Assembly (NCBI RefSeq): GCF_003086295.3 | Contig: NC_092044.1 | Span: forward strand, 5,482,843-5,546,842 | From: Arachis hypogaea | Taxonomy: Eukaryota > Streptophyta > Magnoliopsida > Fabales > Fabaceae | Reading direction: 5' to 3' | Length of the DNA stretch: 64,000 nucleotides | In this document: positions 11,191 to 23,858 of the stretch, piece by piece | Layout of the letters: every line of letters begins with the position of its first letter | Numbering within the stretch: position 1 is the stretch's first letter | Notes under the pieces: generated by a model | What the model was told of the DNA's origin: nothing | Database searches by the model: none | Seen by the model: only the letters and a program-made list of their open reading frames with translations | Made by a program: the position numbers and the translations under genes

Positions 11191-11469
11191 GATTTAAATG
11201 TGTTTAAGTATGGTGGCTCTTATTTTGGGTGGTTCTTTGCCAAAAGATACTGCTTCATTTGGTAAATTTTTTAAGAAACGTTTTTATATTTAAATAAAAA
11301 ATATATTTTTTATATTTATAATTTTTAAAAATTAAAAATATTTTTAAAAATATTTTAAAAAAGATTTTTTTTAAATAATTTTTGTTTTTAAAATAAAAAA
11401 ATTTAATATATTCTTATATATTAATAAATATTTAAATTTTTTTATATTTGTAAAATTAACTACTAAATC

Positions 11470-12260
11470 GATTTCGACGTGACAAAAACAAATTTAAAAA
11501 ATGAGAACAATACAAAAATTCTTAAAAAATTTGAAAATTGGACAAAAACACGTTCTCTTCGCCAATATGTATATTACTCACAAAAAAAAATGAAAAGTCA
11601 TCAAAAGAAAAAATTGAAATACTTTTTGTATTGATACTTGAGTTAAAAATTAGATCGAAATATGTATATTATATTTTTAAAAATTAATATGTTGAACCAT
11701 ACATAAAGCAAAAACTAAGGACTAGGAGTAGGTATTTCCATTTCTCAAATTTGAAGGAGCTAAGGATATTGGGATCCATCATCTAGGGTGAGGCAAACTA
11801 TATTTAGACCCAAAAGAAGGAAAATAAATCTCATATTTGCTAATGGGCCGGGTTGCAAATAATAGTTTCTTAGTGAAGGAATAGTGTTCTCTTCCGTCGT
11901 AATACTGAACTCCATTTAAGAGTTTGTCATTGGCCAATGAATTGTTGCATGCACAAGGCGGGATTCGAACCCCGAACACATGTTTAAGCGGACTAGTGAA
12001 CTAACTACTAGACTAACCCAACTTGGTTAGAAATAGTGTTCTTTAACAAACCTTTTTTAACTATAGAGCTAAATTATTCTCAGCATATTCATGTTTTGAC
12101 ATAGAGAGGCTTCTTGCAGCGGTTCCTGTTCGCAAATCATGGAGCAAGACGGAGACATATGGTGCGAGCAAAGTGCATTCCAAGAAAGTCACAAAGAAAG
12201 AAGATGGTTCTTCTCAATTGGATGGCAAAAGAATTAATGTACAAAACACAAGTTGATTAA
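11470..12260. repeat. Segmental repeat, diverged copy A
   Basis: Blocks align in pieces with the other copies. 11476-11575 (GACGTGACAAAAACAA) matches 19565-19660. 11600-11680 matches 22490-22565 and 19095-19175. 11683-12110 matches 4337-4630 and 22570-22880. 12115-12250 matches 19838-19955. The last pair shares a coding-like segment (KKEDGSSQLDGK versus KKEDGSSQFDGK) whose product I do not recognise. The copy is interrupted by a SINE. Confidence 0.7.
11885..12030 (-). mobile_element. tRNA-derived SINE, copy 1
   Basis: Read on the minus strand it begins GTTGGGTTAGTCTAGTAGTT (A-box-like) followed by GGGGTTCGAATCCC (an RNA polymerase III B box), then a tail region with TTGGCCAATGACAAACTC. Two related copies with the same orientation lie at 50658-50840 and 57588-57762. 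It is embedded in segmental repeat copy A and is absent from the homologous positions of the other copies. It does not fold as a normal tRNA, so it is called a SINE. Confidence 0.8.
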
Positions 12261-12639
12261 TGATTACCTCGAAGATATCAAAAATGCTAATTGACCATAA
12301 TAATTTATTATTTTTATTATTATTTAGTTATAAGTTTAATTTTATCCGTTTAATTTTTTTAATTTAATAAATAAAATATTTTATTTTATATTTTTAAATA
12401 TTAATAATTAAATAATAATAGACAAAAATAATAAACTCTAACTATTCTTTAATATTTTCTTTATCTCGAATTGAATGAATGAACACGAAATGAAATGGAC
12501 CAAAAAAATACTCGTGAATGGAAGTTAGTTGGTGAAAGTTGAGACGAGAAAAATGTTTATAGTATTAAAGAACTAAGAGAAGTGAAAATTTTAAAAGATT
12601 AAATTATTGAAGACGGTAAATATCGACAAATGATAGGAT

Positions 12640-12765
12640 AAGGATTAATGAAGTTGTAGGGGGTAGTTTAATGCCATAGAGCATGGCATTGAACTTTGCA
12701 AGTCAACGCAGGGAGGGCCCATACATTGAGGGAGAGTTACAAGACCTCGCAAGTCTTGTGTACAG
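12640..12765. repeat. Block shared with 21750-21885
   Basis: TTTAATGAAGTTGTAGG, GGTAGTTTAATG, GCATAGAGCAT, GCAGGGAGGG and CCTCGCAAGTCT occur in the same order and spacing at 21750-21885, downstream of the intact membrane-protein gene. This is the remnant of a third unit of the duplicated cluster whose coding part is lost here. Confidence 0.75.
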
Positions 12766-13554
12766 GACTGCACATAAAACGGATAATATCCGTATTTGTG
12801 GATATTATCCGATTCGCAGAGTTATCGGATCGGATTAGATCCGATCCGTACTATAGTAGGATTGGATTGCAAAATTAGCAGTGATATTCGCAGAGTAAAA
12901 ATAATTTTTAATTTAATTTACCAAGATAAACAATATACTTTTTAAAAAATTATCTTTTAAAAATTAAATTTTACAAGACTAACAAGTATAATAGCCCGTG
13001 TCATGTACATAATAAGATTGAAATTTTAATTTTAAATTCTTTTGGTAAGATTAATTTGAATTATAATAATTTGATTAATAAAAATGTAACATATTATGTA
13101 TTGTTTGTTTTTTCTTAATCTAGTATTAAATGTATTCACTCTAAAATAGTTATTAATTAGTTTTAGTAATTTACTTTTTTTAATAAATCAAACATATATT
13201 CTCAATATGACCATAAATAATATAGTAATACTTAGACCCACTAATAATTTTTTATATGTTATTTTACTGTCAAGTAAGAATGTATCAAAATCAGCTCAAA
13301 ATAAATAATAAATTATTAGATAATTGTAATGCACAAAATTCTCTAATAAACAATAAATAATTTAAACCCACAAAAGAATAACTCAACACTTTTCTTTGAT
13401 ACCTGCAAAACATATATATACCTGAAATAATATTATATCAATGTTAGTATACATTTTTACAATCATCGACCGTATTTATTATACGTGACTCCTTCTTAAA
13501 AGTTATTCTACATATGTGTGCAGTCGAAAGATAAATTACTGGACTTTATTTTAT

Positions 13555-13745
13555 TTTTTTAAATTACTATAATTATGCATTATTCATTAAATGCTACTTG
13601 TAATATAATTATAATATCGTAATATAATTATAATAAAGATATTTTTCTAAAATAAATTTAGAAGAGAGAATAGTGCTTTTATTTTGGAGAGAAAATGAAT
13701 TCATGAAGAATTGACACTTCACTTTTATTAGTTGATAATGTATTA
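13555..13745. repeat. Dispersed repeat D, copy 1
   Basis: Contains ATAATTATAATAAAGATATT, then AATAAATTTAGAAGAGA, GAAAATGAATTCATGA and TTGACACTTC. The same order recurs at 13785-13965 and, more diverged, at 17855-18050. Noncoding. Confidence 0.7.
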
Positions 13746-13784
13746 AATATTAATTTTATATAATTATAATAAAGATATTTTCCT

Positions 13785-13965
13785 AAATTATTATAATCAT
13801 GCATTATTCGTTAAATATTAATTGTAATATAATTATAATAAAGATATTTTTCTAAAATAAATTTAGAAGAGAAAATAGTGATTTCATTTTAGAGAAAAAT
13901 GAATTCATGAGAAATTGACACCTCATTTTTATTAGTTGGAGAAAAAATCCAGTTTTAGTATATTT
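13785..13965. repeat. Dispersed repeat D, copy 2
   Basis: Nearly the same sequence as copy 1, starting about 230 bp after it, with GAATTCATGAGAAATTGACA and then GGAGAAAAAATCCAGTTTTA. Confidence 0.7.
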
Positions 13966-16900
13966 TTCGTTATTATATATTTTTCTCTAATCATATATCT
14001 ACTATTTTCTTTCCTTCGTTTCAGCATTTTGAATCTGGGTTTAACTTGTCGTAGTTCTCACTTCTCAGTCATTTTATTAGATGTAGTTGATAACTATTGA
14101 AATTCTTTGATTAACATAGGAGAAAAATATATTATTATATGATAGAATTAATATGAGTATATTTTGTTATTAAATACACAAAATTAATGTAAAATAAAAT
14201 TACACATAAAAAAAGCAAAGAAAATAAAATTAAAATAGCAAAAACAATAAAAGAATTATTTTTACACTTTTATTTTGTCATTTTTATGTATAGAAGATTA
14301 GAAAATAATAAACTTTTGACTAAATTAATTTTGTATTTGTAAGTAATAAGTTATATTATTTTAATTTATTAATTCCTTAAATTTATATATCATAAAAATC
14401 AAATCAATATACATAATTTTAAATTGTGTGATACTTAAATATCTAATCAAATCAATTAGTTGATATAATTAATGCATCATAATAAATTGTATTTAATGAG
14501 TTAAACAAAATAAATTAAGAAATACTCTTAGAAACATGCTACGTTGACTCTATCATTAAATGTAAAAAATCGATTTTTATATAATAAAATTGATAATATA
14601 ATAGACGGCGAGAAAGATAAACATTTTAGATCTTAGGTTGTTTCATTTGGATGTTGTAATGTGGGTATCACATTATTTTACTTATTCTACCCTATGGACC
14701 TTTTTACAACTTTATTTCAATATCAATAGAATTTCACTTCCTTTTAGTAATAAATTAAAATCCAAAATAAAACTGAAAAAAGTAAAGAATATAAAATTAT
14801 TTATTGAAATTTTATTTTATTTTTTGTTATTATAACAGGTATTTTTATTTAATATACCAACATCGTACAAAATTAATCATAAAAAAAGTATAAAATATAA
14901 ATAAATATACTGAATTAAGAGATAAAATTATATTTGTATCTCATTTTTACTTTTAGCAGCACAATAGAATATCATGTACTCAACATAATTTAAGATGCAA
15001 ATTATAATTAATTATACTTTTTATTTTAAAATATTTAAAATTAATCTTAATATAATAAAAATAATTTAATATATTAAATAAATTAATAGAATAATATAAG
15101 TTAACTATTTTTTATTAATTTTGTTGTTTTTTTTTCTGACTACTTTTAAAATTACGACTTTTTTTTGAAATTTGACGGTGAAATAAAATTAGAGTTGTTG
15201 GTCTACACCATTAAAAAAAATAATACTATGCAATTACATTTGTACATATAACATGTTCTTAAATTTTTATATGCAAAACTTAAGATTTTGTATTTCTTTG
15301 CTTATGCCATAAATAAGTATTATTTACAATAATTTGTATTAATTTAAAAGCTTAAAAATTTTTGCACATATTAATTTTATATTTAATATTAAAACATAAA
15401 AATTTACTATGTTATTTTACTATTAATGTATGTAGTATTACATTATAAAATATAAAAATTGAAATGATTATTATATAGTTTAGATGGATTGAACTAAATA
15501 TAAAACAGAATTATATTATTAAATTTTAGTAATTTTAATTAGTTAATAATATAAAATAAGATAGAAGTTACTATTTATAATTGAATAGTTTTGGTTGATT
15601 AGACTAAAAAAATCGAAAAACACTCGGAATATAAAGTCAAATTAACTTTAATATTAAATTCATTAATACGATTTTAATTTTATATAATAGTTAGATAATA
15701 AATTAGTAAAAGCAAATGGAAGAATAGCTTTAATTAGTATTTGATAAAATATTCATTTAGAATAATTAAAAAAAGTAAAAGTATGATATTATTAAAAAAA
15801 ATATTTTTTATGTTTAAAATACATTTAAATAAAATATTTGTAAAATATAAAATTTAGAATAACATAGCTTCATGAATATTAATCATTAATCAATTATGAA
15901 CTAACATAAAATTATAATACAATTTATTGACGAAAAATAATCAACAATTAATATTAATAAATATAAAAATAATCCAAACACTTTGATTAAAAGTATGAGT
16001 GGTTAATTATTATTTATTATTAATAATATTTTGTTCATAACTAAAACTAAAAATATAATTATTCAGATTTAAATTTTAGAAGAATAAACGTATAAGTAAC
16101 AAATAATCTATTTTATCATGCATATTATAAATTAATGAATTAAACTAACTGATATAATGAATTATAATTGATTAATTGGTATAAATTATAATAAATTATA
16201 TGATATTTAAAAAAAATAAAATGAATAAGAAGAAAATAAAAAGAAATAGAAGAGATAAAAGACTACAATAAAATAAATTGAGTGTGAGAGTTTTATTTTT
16301 ATTTTTTTTACAAATTTTATATCACATCTGTTTCAATAATAATAAATAAAAATACATCAACTTCATATCTAAGAGAAAATGATGAGATAAAACCATAACA
16401 CAGTTCTAAAACAAAAGTTTAAATTAAACCATAATATCATTGCACAACACAAATTGAAAGTAATTTCACACTATAATATACCACACAAACAGGTAAATGA
16501 TTTAAGCTTAATTACGGAATTTTTTTTATATATGCATACATGATAACACCATGGTCTATAAATGCTTCATGGATAACATATCATATATTGCTTTGAATGA
16601 TGAGTACGGGAGTTGAAGAGTGTGTGGTGTTATGTGTCCACAATAGTTGACTTCTTGCGACGACGCCTCATAAGAAGAAAAAGAATTGTTGTAAAAGCTA
16701 CCTAATGAAAGAGTAATTGGTAAATGAATGATATTTTCTTTTAGCATATATGATCTTTTATAGTGGTAAAATAAAAATGAAAGGAATAAAATTTTATATT
16801 TTTATATTCGGAATATAATTTGATATTTATCGTAATAAAATTAAATAACTAATCAGTTATAATTCATGTATTTAAATAAATAAAATAAAAATATCTTTAA

Positions 16901-17854
16901 GAATTAATCAAATCAGTTAGTTGATACAAATAATTAGTATAATTGATTTTATTTGATTTATTGAATTCAAAAAAATAAATTAGAAAATAATTGATTGAAT
17001 TAATTAGTTGATATAATTAATTTATTATAATTGATTGGATTTAATAAATTAAAAAAATAAATAGGAAACATACGAGACAATGATTTTTTAACTAAATTAA
17101 TCTGTATTTATTGTATTTAATCATTATAAGTAACAAATCATCTATTTTATTATGTACCTTATAAATTAATGAATTAAAATAGTTGATATAATAAATTACA
17201 ATTATTTGATTGATATGAATTATAATAAGTCATGTGATATTTAAATATCTAATCAAATCAATTAGTTTATATAATTAAGTTACTGTAATAAATTGTATTC
17301 AATGAATCATAAAAAATAAATTAAGAAACACACTCAAAAGTAGTGACGGATCCAAAAATTTTAAATAATGGGGCTAAACATAGAGCATATAAAAATAATA
17401 AAAAATATTTATAAATATATCAAAATATATAAAAAATAAATAATATAAAAATATTAAATATTAAATAATTTGTATGTAATCATTATCAATATTAATATAT
17501 TGATAAATAATAATATGGCTATTAATTTATCTTTCTGTAAATTAAATATAATAATAATAATAAATAAAATTAATCAAAATATAAATAGGTTATCTTTTAA
17601 TCAATAATAAAAGTGAAATATATTTTTTTATGAATCATATACAATAAATGATATTTTAAATAAATGATATTTTTTTATGTTATATTTTTTTCAATAAATG
17701 ATATCACGGGTAATTATCATTATCATATATATTATTATTATTATTATTATTATTACTATTATTATTATTAAAATGATTAAAAGTATTTTTAATTGATAAT
17801 TGATAAATGATTTAATAATATATTAAATATTGATTTGATATAATTATAATAAAG

Positions 17855-18050
17855 ATATGTTTCTAAATTAGTATAATTATTATGTATTACTCATTAAATA
17901 TTAAATATAATATAATTATAATAAAAATATTTTTTATAAAATAATTTAAGATAGAGAATAAGAAAGTTCATTTTTAAGGAAAAATGGAGTCACGAGAAAT
18001 TGACACCTTACCTTCATTAGTTAGGGGAAAATCCAATTTTAGTATATTAA
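17855..18050. repeat. Dispersed repeat D, copy 3
   Basis: Diverged copy with AATATAATTATAATAAAAAT, GAGTCACGAGAAATTGACAC and GGAAAATCCAATTTTAGTAT. Confidence 0.65.
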
Positions 18051-18107
18051 GTAGATTTGAAAAAATAAAAACGTTAACGAACTAAGCCTCAAAGAACAAA
18101 AAGATTA

Positions 18108-18480
18108 TGGGTTTGTTTAGGTGAGCTTCTAAAAAAATATCTTTTTTCGAGTTATTTTTTTAAAAGATCTTATAATTTTATGTTTGGATATCTCATGTAA
18201 AAAGATCTTTTTATCTATCAATTATGTTTATGTATAATAATATAAAAGTACTTTTTTGTTTATTTATTACATGAAAAATATCTTTTTTTTTAAAGAAATA
18301 AGATCTTTTAAAAAAAGAAGTAAATTATAACTTCTCAAAAAAGATCTTTTTTAATTTTAATAATGCTTTTACTTTTATTACTAAAAATTTGCTAAACACA
18401 TTGAAAAATAAAAAAAAAATCTTTTTTCATTAAAAAATATCTTTTTTTAACAAAATAATATCGCCAAAACATGCACTATA
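18108..18480. mobile_element. MITE-like TIR element
   Basis: The left end TGGGTTTGTTTAGGTGAGC and the right end ...CGCCAAAACATGCACTA are complementary with mismatches, and AAAAATATCTTTTTT-type arms face each other. Size and ends resemble PIF/Harbinger MITEs. The duplication cannot be resolved in the AT-rich flanks. Confidence 0.55.
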
Positions 18481-18570
18481 AGATAAAGTTTATAAGTTCC
18501 TAGAAGTGAAGGTGAGAGTACAAGGCTAGAAGTAAATAAAGCAGGATTGCAATTTGCACGGCATATAATA

Positions 18571-19026
18571 ATGGGCTTGGCTCAGCCTTCTGGACGCTGT
18601 AGGCATATATGTGAGATTATCTGTAGGTGGTATCTAGCAGCGGTTCTCCTGATGATGGTTGCTTCGGTAGTTATTGCCGGGGTCGTATCTCACTTTATCT
18701 CCGACAAGACTCTCGGCGTTGTGTTGATGTCTCTCTTGTTATTTTATATTATTTTGATTTGTGCACCACTGCCACTAGTGTGCATATTCTACAAAAACAA
18801 GAAGGAGGAGACGGCAGAGGCTCTAATTGCACGTAATGCGGAAGTCGTTACGGCTCCAACTCCACAAGTGATGGTAAGCATTAGCCCAGTGAAGAAGAAG
18901 ACGCAGCAGACAAGGACACAAATCGAAAACTCTAATCATTCAGAGCCAGTTACACACAGCTCTGTAGACGTAAATTTTCTGGTCAACACTACTGTAACGA
19001 TAGTGCCTAGAACACCAGAACAATAA
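18571..19026 (+). pseudogene. Small two-helix membrane protein, shortened paralogue
   Basis: Starts MGLAQPSG and is clearly paralogous to the intact gene at 20965: same order of a hydrophobic helix ending VVSHF, a DKT loop, a second helix, then NKKEETAEALI, RNAEVVTAP, HSEPVTHSSVD and NFLVNTTVT. The frame ends in TAA after PRTPEQ, where the paralogue has GAA. The homologous tail (PKPDP...NLG.ATVATKKAL) continues past the stop for about 20 codons and then breaks down, so this copy has probably lost its last 30 residues. Flanks (AAGTAAATAAA...GGATTGCAA before the ATG) match the paralogue. The family is unknown to me; a membrane location is inferred from the two hydrophobic stretches. Confidence 0.6.
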
Positions 19027-19084
19027 CCAAAACCAGATCCACGTCTAAATCTGGGGAGGGCTACGGTAGCCACCAAGAAAGCCT

Positions 19085-20000
19085 TGTATTGATACTCGAG
19101 TTATAGAAGGCATTTGAGAAGAGTTCCAATTGAAATATTTTTTGTGTTGATACTCGAGTTAAAAATTAGATTGATTGCATCTTATCAATTGAATTATTAA
19201 CGAATACAATTTTTTTCAACCAATACGTATGTAACTGAATTAATAATAAAATTATTATCGATATTTATTATAATTAATAAAAGATCTAATGTGTTATTGT
19301 TTTAGTTTTTTATTCTCAATAAATATGATAGATGAATAATAAAATAATAATTTATAAAATAAAAAATATATTTTATAATTAAATAATATATAAAAAACTA
19401 ATTTATAATTAAAATTAAATATGAACTATTTAACTATTATTAAAAAACTTAAAAAATATGTTTTGTTATGAGACCATCAAATTCGGTGCTACTTTTCATA
19501 AATCAAAAATTAAAAAAAAAATTAAATCTTTTTGAGGACCTTAAATCAATATTTGAAAGATTTACGACGTGACAAAAACAATCTTAAAAGATATGAACAA
19601 TACAAAAATATTTTAAAAATTTTAAAAAATTTTAAAATTTGATAAACACGTGATCTTCGCCAATAAATCTGTTTCCGTTAAGATTAATTGCGCTAACTCA
19701 ATATTTCGTTACTTATGTAACATTTTTAATTAATTTTAGCAATGTATAAGCTGAAAATACAAAAGCCCACCTGGTTGAATTCGAGTAAATCCTAAAATAT
19801 TCAAAGTTTAGTTGGTGGCTTTCTCTATCTCCTGCAGCGGTTCCTCATGGAGCAAGACGCAAATATGGTGCGAGCAAATGCATTCTAAGAAAGCCACAAA
19901 GAAAGAAGATGGTTCTTCTCAATTTGATGGCAAAGGATTCCATGTACAAGATTGTTTTTTGTTGTTTGTATATTTCAAGATTATTTTTAATAGCATTTAA
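19085..20000. repeat. Segmental repeat copy B (downstream flank)
   Basis: 19095-19175 (TATAGAAGGCATTTGAGAAG) matches 22483-22560. 19565-19660 matches 11476-11575. 19838-19955, with the KKEDGSSQFDGK frame, matches 12115-12250. The rest is AT-rich. Together with copies A and C this shows a cluster built by duplication and then broken up by insertions and deletions. Confidence 0.65.
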
Positions 20001-20288
20001 ATTTAATACGAAAAGACTTATTATTAAAAAATTATTTAATTTTTTAATTTATTTGTGAGTAATACATATATTAATTATAATCACAAATTATGTTATTTTA
20101 AATTAAATAATTTATATAACAGTAATTTTATTTATTGTTATAAATATTAAATTGAATAAGTCATAATTATTTATCATTTGAAATTAGATGAGAATAAAAT
20201 CAGATATTATCTTTATGGGCTTTAAGTACTATTTTTATTTGGATTTTAAGATTTAATGAGTATCATGATCAGATATAAATACAAACGA

Positions 20289-20441
20289 GGAGTGCTAGGG
20301 GCCAGCAGATTTTGTGAGTTATAGCCATTAATAGTGTATTTAATGGTATGAGATTTCATCTAATGATGAAGAATCATTCATTTTTATTTTGCTGGCTAGT
20401 GCTGGCCAGATTTTAACAAATCTGCTGCCCCTAGACTTTCC
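20289..20441. mobile_element. MITE with GTGCTAGGGG-type TIRs, about 150 bp
   Basis: AGTGCTAGGGGCCAGCAGAT at the left and the complement of AAAGTCTAGGGGCAGCAGAT at the right form the TIR. An inner GCCAGC/GCTGGC pair is also present. The element is short and noncoding. Confidence 0.7.
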
Positions 20442-20964
20442 CAATATAAACAATGAGTTTAGAATTTCGGTTCCCAACATACCAAAACAACTTTAGTTGC
20501 AATTCAGCTGCTCTAACAGAGATACAGAAGATTTTGGTTAAGGAAGATTGAGACAACTCTTTCATTAATTTCTAATTTTTATGAATAAAGGTATGTTTTT
20601 GCACTACGATATACAATTTTAGATGATTCAATATAAATAATCTGAATTATAAAACAATTTATTTCAATATTTGTGTCTATTGTTTATTCTTTGTAATTAA
20701 ATCCAGTAAAGTATTTATTGATCTTTAAAAAAATTAATAATAAATCTATTTTTATTTTCTCTTATAATTATTAAAAATTATTTTTAATTTAATTTTACTA
20801 AAATTAGAATTATCATGCAATTAGATCTATAACTCTACTCAAAGCATAAGAAGATTAGAAGAGAGTTTCCAGTTCCTAGAAGAGCATCAGATAGGTGTGA
20901 GGGTGTGAGCGTACAAGGGTAGAAGTAAATAAAATAGGATTGCAAGTGAAGCCTGCATATAATA

Positions 20965-21510
20965 ATGGCTCAGCCTTCTGAAAGCTGTAAGGATAATCGT
21001 ATCTGGGATTGGTATCTAACAGCGGCAACCCTGATGATGATTGCTGCGGTAGTTATTACCGTGGTCGTATCACACTTTGTCGCAGACAAGACTGTAGGCA
21101 TTGTGTTGTTGGCTTTCATAGTATTTGATATTAGTTTGCTTCTTGGACCAATAGCTATACTGTGCATATTCAACAAAAACAAGAAGGAGGAGACGGCAGA
21201 GGCTCTAATTGAACGTAATGCCGAAGTGGTTACGGCTCCAACTCTACAAGTGATGGTACGCATTAGCCCAGTGAAGGAAACGCAGCAGACAAGGACACAA
21301 ATCCCACTCTCTAATAATCATTCAGAGCCAGTTACACACAGCTCTGTAGACATAAATTTCCTGGTCAACACTACTGTAACGGTAGTGCCTAGAACAGCAG
21401 AACAAGAACCAAAACCAGATCCACATCTAAATCCCGGGATAGCCACGGTAGCCACCAAGAAAGCCTTACCGCCTGTCAGAAGTGGAGGAGGAAAAGGAGA
21501 CCAAAACTGA
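20965..21510 (+). CDS. Uncharacterised two-helix membrane protein, 181 aa
   Basis: Intact single-exon frame from the first ATG (MAQPSESCKDNRIWDW) to TGA. Residues about 17-38 form one hydrophobic helix (LTAATLMMIAAVVITVVVS). A short loop FVADKTVG follows, and residues 44-68 form a second (LLAFIVFDISLLLGPIAI). The remaining 110 residues are polar, with KNKKEETAEALIERNAEVV, several Thr/Val-rich stretches and a basic Gly-rich end (RSGGGKGDQN). A hairpin with both ends in the cytosol is the simplest reading. A paralogue lies 2.4 kb upstream in the same orientation, and both keep the coding frame better than their noncoding flanks, which argues for past selection. No known domain is recognised, so function is unknown. 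Expression is not shown by the sequence. Confidence 0.65.
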   Translation: MAQPSESCKDNRIWDWYLTAATLMMIAAVVITVVVSHFVADKTVGIVLLAFIVFDISLLLGPIAILCIFNKNKKEETAEALIERNAEVVTAPTLQVMVRISPVKETQQTRTQIPLSNNHSEPVTHSSVDINFLVNTTVTVVPRTAEQEPKPDPHLNPGIATVATKKALPPVRSGGGKGDQN

Positions 21511-21744
21511 ATGCGCTATTTGCTTCCACAACTTCATGCTTATTTCAACTATTTCTGCTTTTCCTGCATGCCTCAATTAATCAGGAGAAACATTCTTCTA
21601 CTGCACGCACGTCGTTGACAAGTTTCATTTACTATTTTAAATATTTGATGGAATAGATCATTGTTTTTTTTTTTTTTATTATTTGAATTAGTTTAATGAG
21701 AATAAAATTTGTCATTTTTTTCTTTGAACCACCGTGATCATTGC

Positions 21745-22100
21745 TTGCTAGTTTAATGAAGTTGTAGGTGGTAGTTTAATGGCATAGAGCATTGCATTGC
21801 ACTTACGAAAGTCAAAGCAGGGAGGGCACATATACATCGAGAGAGTTACAGGTCCTCGCAAGTCTGGTGTGTATAGGGAGAGACGAAGCTGAAGTTTGAA
21901 TGTTTAGGGTTTAGTCAAATTGAATTGAGGCTTGGACATTGTTAAAATTATTTTAAAAATACACACAAAAATTAAGAGTTAGTTACATCATTTATTCTAT
22001 TAGTCAGATGAGCATTTAAATTTAACTGAAAGTCTGAAACAGAATTTATTAGTTTAAAATCTTTCAAGAGTTTTTTTGTTGTTTGTATATTTTAAGATTG
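21745..22100. repeat. Downstream flank of the membrane-protein gene, shared with 12640-12765 and internally repeated
   Basis: 21750-21885 is the partner of 12640-12765. A second, internal repetition links 21620-21725 (ATTTTAAATATTTGATGGAA, GAATTAGTTTAATGAGAATA) with 22140-22240. No coding frame is present. Confidence 0.65.
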
Positions 22101-22479
22101 GTTTTAGTAGTATTTAAATTAATCAGGAGAAATGTTTATTATTTTAAATATTTGATGGAATAGATATTTTTTTTTTCATTTGAATTAGTTTAATGAGAAT
22201 AAAATTTATCATTTTTTTTCTTTAAACTACTCTGATCATTGCTTGCTAGTTGCTACTTGCTACCCATAAGTGCACTACCATGCATGCCACTTGCCACTCT
22301 TGTACAAAAAGTTACAAAACTCCTTTCTTTTTTATTTTGGTCATGGGTTCTGAAACTTTATCATAACTAAATTTTATATAAAAGACCTTCAATTGACAAA
22401 CTTAAATATACTTTATTTAAAGTCCTTTAGTTTAAAGGTGGGTCAAATTATATTAACAAAATAATTTTTTGGATTTCAA

Positions 22480-23858
22480 TTATAGAAGGCATTTGAGAAG
22501 AGTTTCGATTGAAATACTTTTTATATTGATACTCGAGTTAAAACTTAGATCGAAATATGTATATTATATATTTAAAAAAATTAATATGTTGAAGCAAACA
22601 TAAAGCAAGAACTAAGTACTAGGAGTAGGTATTTTTATTTCTCAAATCTAAAGGAACTAAGGATAGTGGGGATCCATATCTAAGGACTAAGATGAGGCAA
22701 ATTATATTTAGACCCAAAAGGAGAAAAATAAATATCATATTTGCTAATGGGCCGAGTTGCAAATAATAGCTCTTTAGTTAAGAAATAGTGTTCTTTTAAC
22801 AAACCTTTTCTATGACAAAAAAAAAACCTTTTTCCACTGCGGGGCTAAATTATTCTCAGCATATTCATGTTTTGACATAGAGAAGATTCTCGCATATTTT
22901 TTTAATTTTGATATGGGAGTTAGGGTTGGCAATGAATAGAGTAGGATAGAGTTTAAACTATATTTTAATTCTATATGCGAGTTGAAAGTTTTTTTTTTTA
23001 AAAATTTTATTCTATTCTACTCGTTGGTTAAAAATTTCTCAACCCTAACCCTACCCACACCCTAAAGTTCTAGACCCTACTCTATTCTACTCTACTTGCA
23101 AAAAAATAATTTTTTTTAAAGCAAATATAAAATTTAATCATTGTAAATTTTATACATAGTAATGAATTTCAATCATTCCAAATTACTAAATAAACTAATT
23201 AACTTAGTAATTACTCACTTACTTTAAGTTATTATATAATGGAGATTCTAGATTCAACTCTCACCTTCTTCTTCAATATATGTAGCTTTTTGGGCTTTGT
23301 TCAAAATAAAATTTGGAGAAGGAATGAAGAGAATGAAGATTTTGAGTTATTTGTAAATTTTTTTCATTTAAATTTAATAAATTCAATAATTTATCATTTA
23401 GTTTTCATTGTGTCATCAAAAGGGTCATGTCAACAATGTGCAAAGTTATTTGGCAGCTACTACCGCCAGAAAAATTACTCAGCCAACTGAAGGGTGGAAA
23501 TGATAATGAAACTTAATATTCATGTATACAGATGACTTATTAAAAAAATTAGAGTCTACATCTGTTTACCGTGTAAACATTCATGTATACTTTTGTCTAT
23601 TTTTCTATTTTTAAAATATATGTATTATATATTAAGGTGTGGGTGTACTTTACCCTACCTACCCACAGCGAGTTGGTTCATGTTGGGTACTCGCGAATAG
23701 AGTATATATTGTCAGTCTTAATGCATAGAAATAGTCCAAGGCGTCTGCTTTTTACTCTTTGAAACACTCTCCCACCCATCTCTTTCACTCTCACTCTTGC
23801 CTCACTCTCCATAACACTCTCAACCCATTTAGCAGCGAGAAAGAATAAGGTGTCACCA
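22480..23858. repeat. Segmental repeat S, copy C (most complete)
   Basis: Near-identical to 4337-5507 from AATATGTTGAAGCAAACA to GGTGTCACCAT, preceded by the 22483-22560 block shared with copies A and B. Compared with copy 1 it includes about 100 extra bp (22850-22965) containing GTTAGGGTTGGCAATGAATA, typical of a nested TIR element end. The right boundary is identical in both copies, which marks a real breakpoint. Confidence 0.8.

Larger units (their letters stand above)
13000..18107. other. Extended AT-rich intergenic DNA
   Basis: More than 5 kb with very low GC and no open frame of interest. Related AT-rich tracts are repeated (for example AATTATAATAAATTATATGA near 16190 and a close relative near 17215). 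At about 17345 there is a lone GTGACGGATCC end resembling the hAT-like family found at 40.7 and 49.4 kb. An (ATT)n run lies at 17716-17770. Confidence 0.6.

Noticed and set aside
11940..12020. tRNA gene suggested by the B box
   Set aside because: No complete cloverleaf, and the same sequence continues into a SINE body with two more family copies.
12696..12878. Short plus-strand frame
   Set aside because: Crosses from the 12640-12765 repeat block into palindromic GGATCGGATT sequence; not coding.
20970..21263. Minus-strand frame opposite the membrane-protein gene
   Set aside because: Shadow of the plus-strand gene; no domain, and the plus frame is the conserved one.
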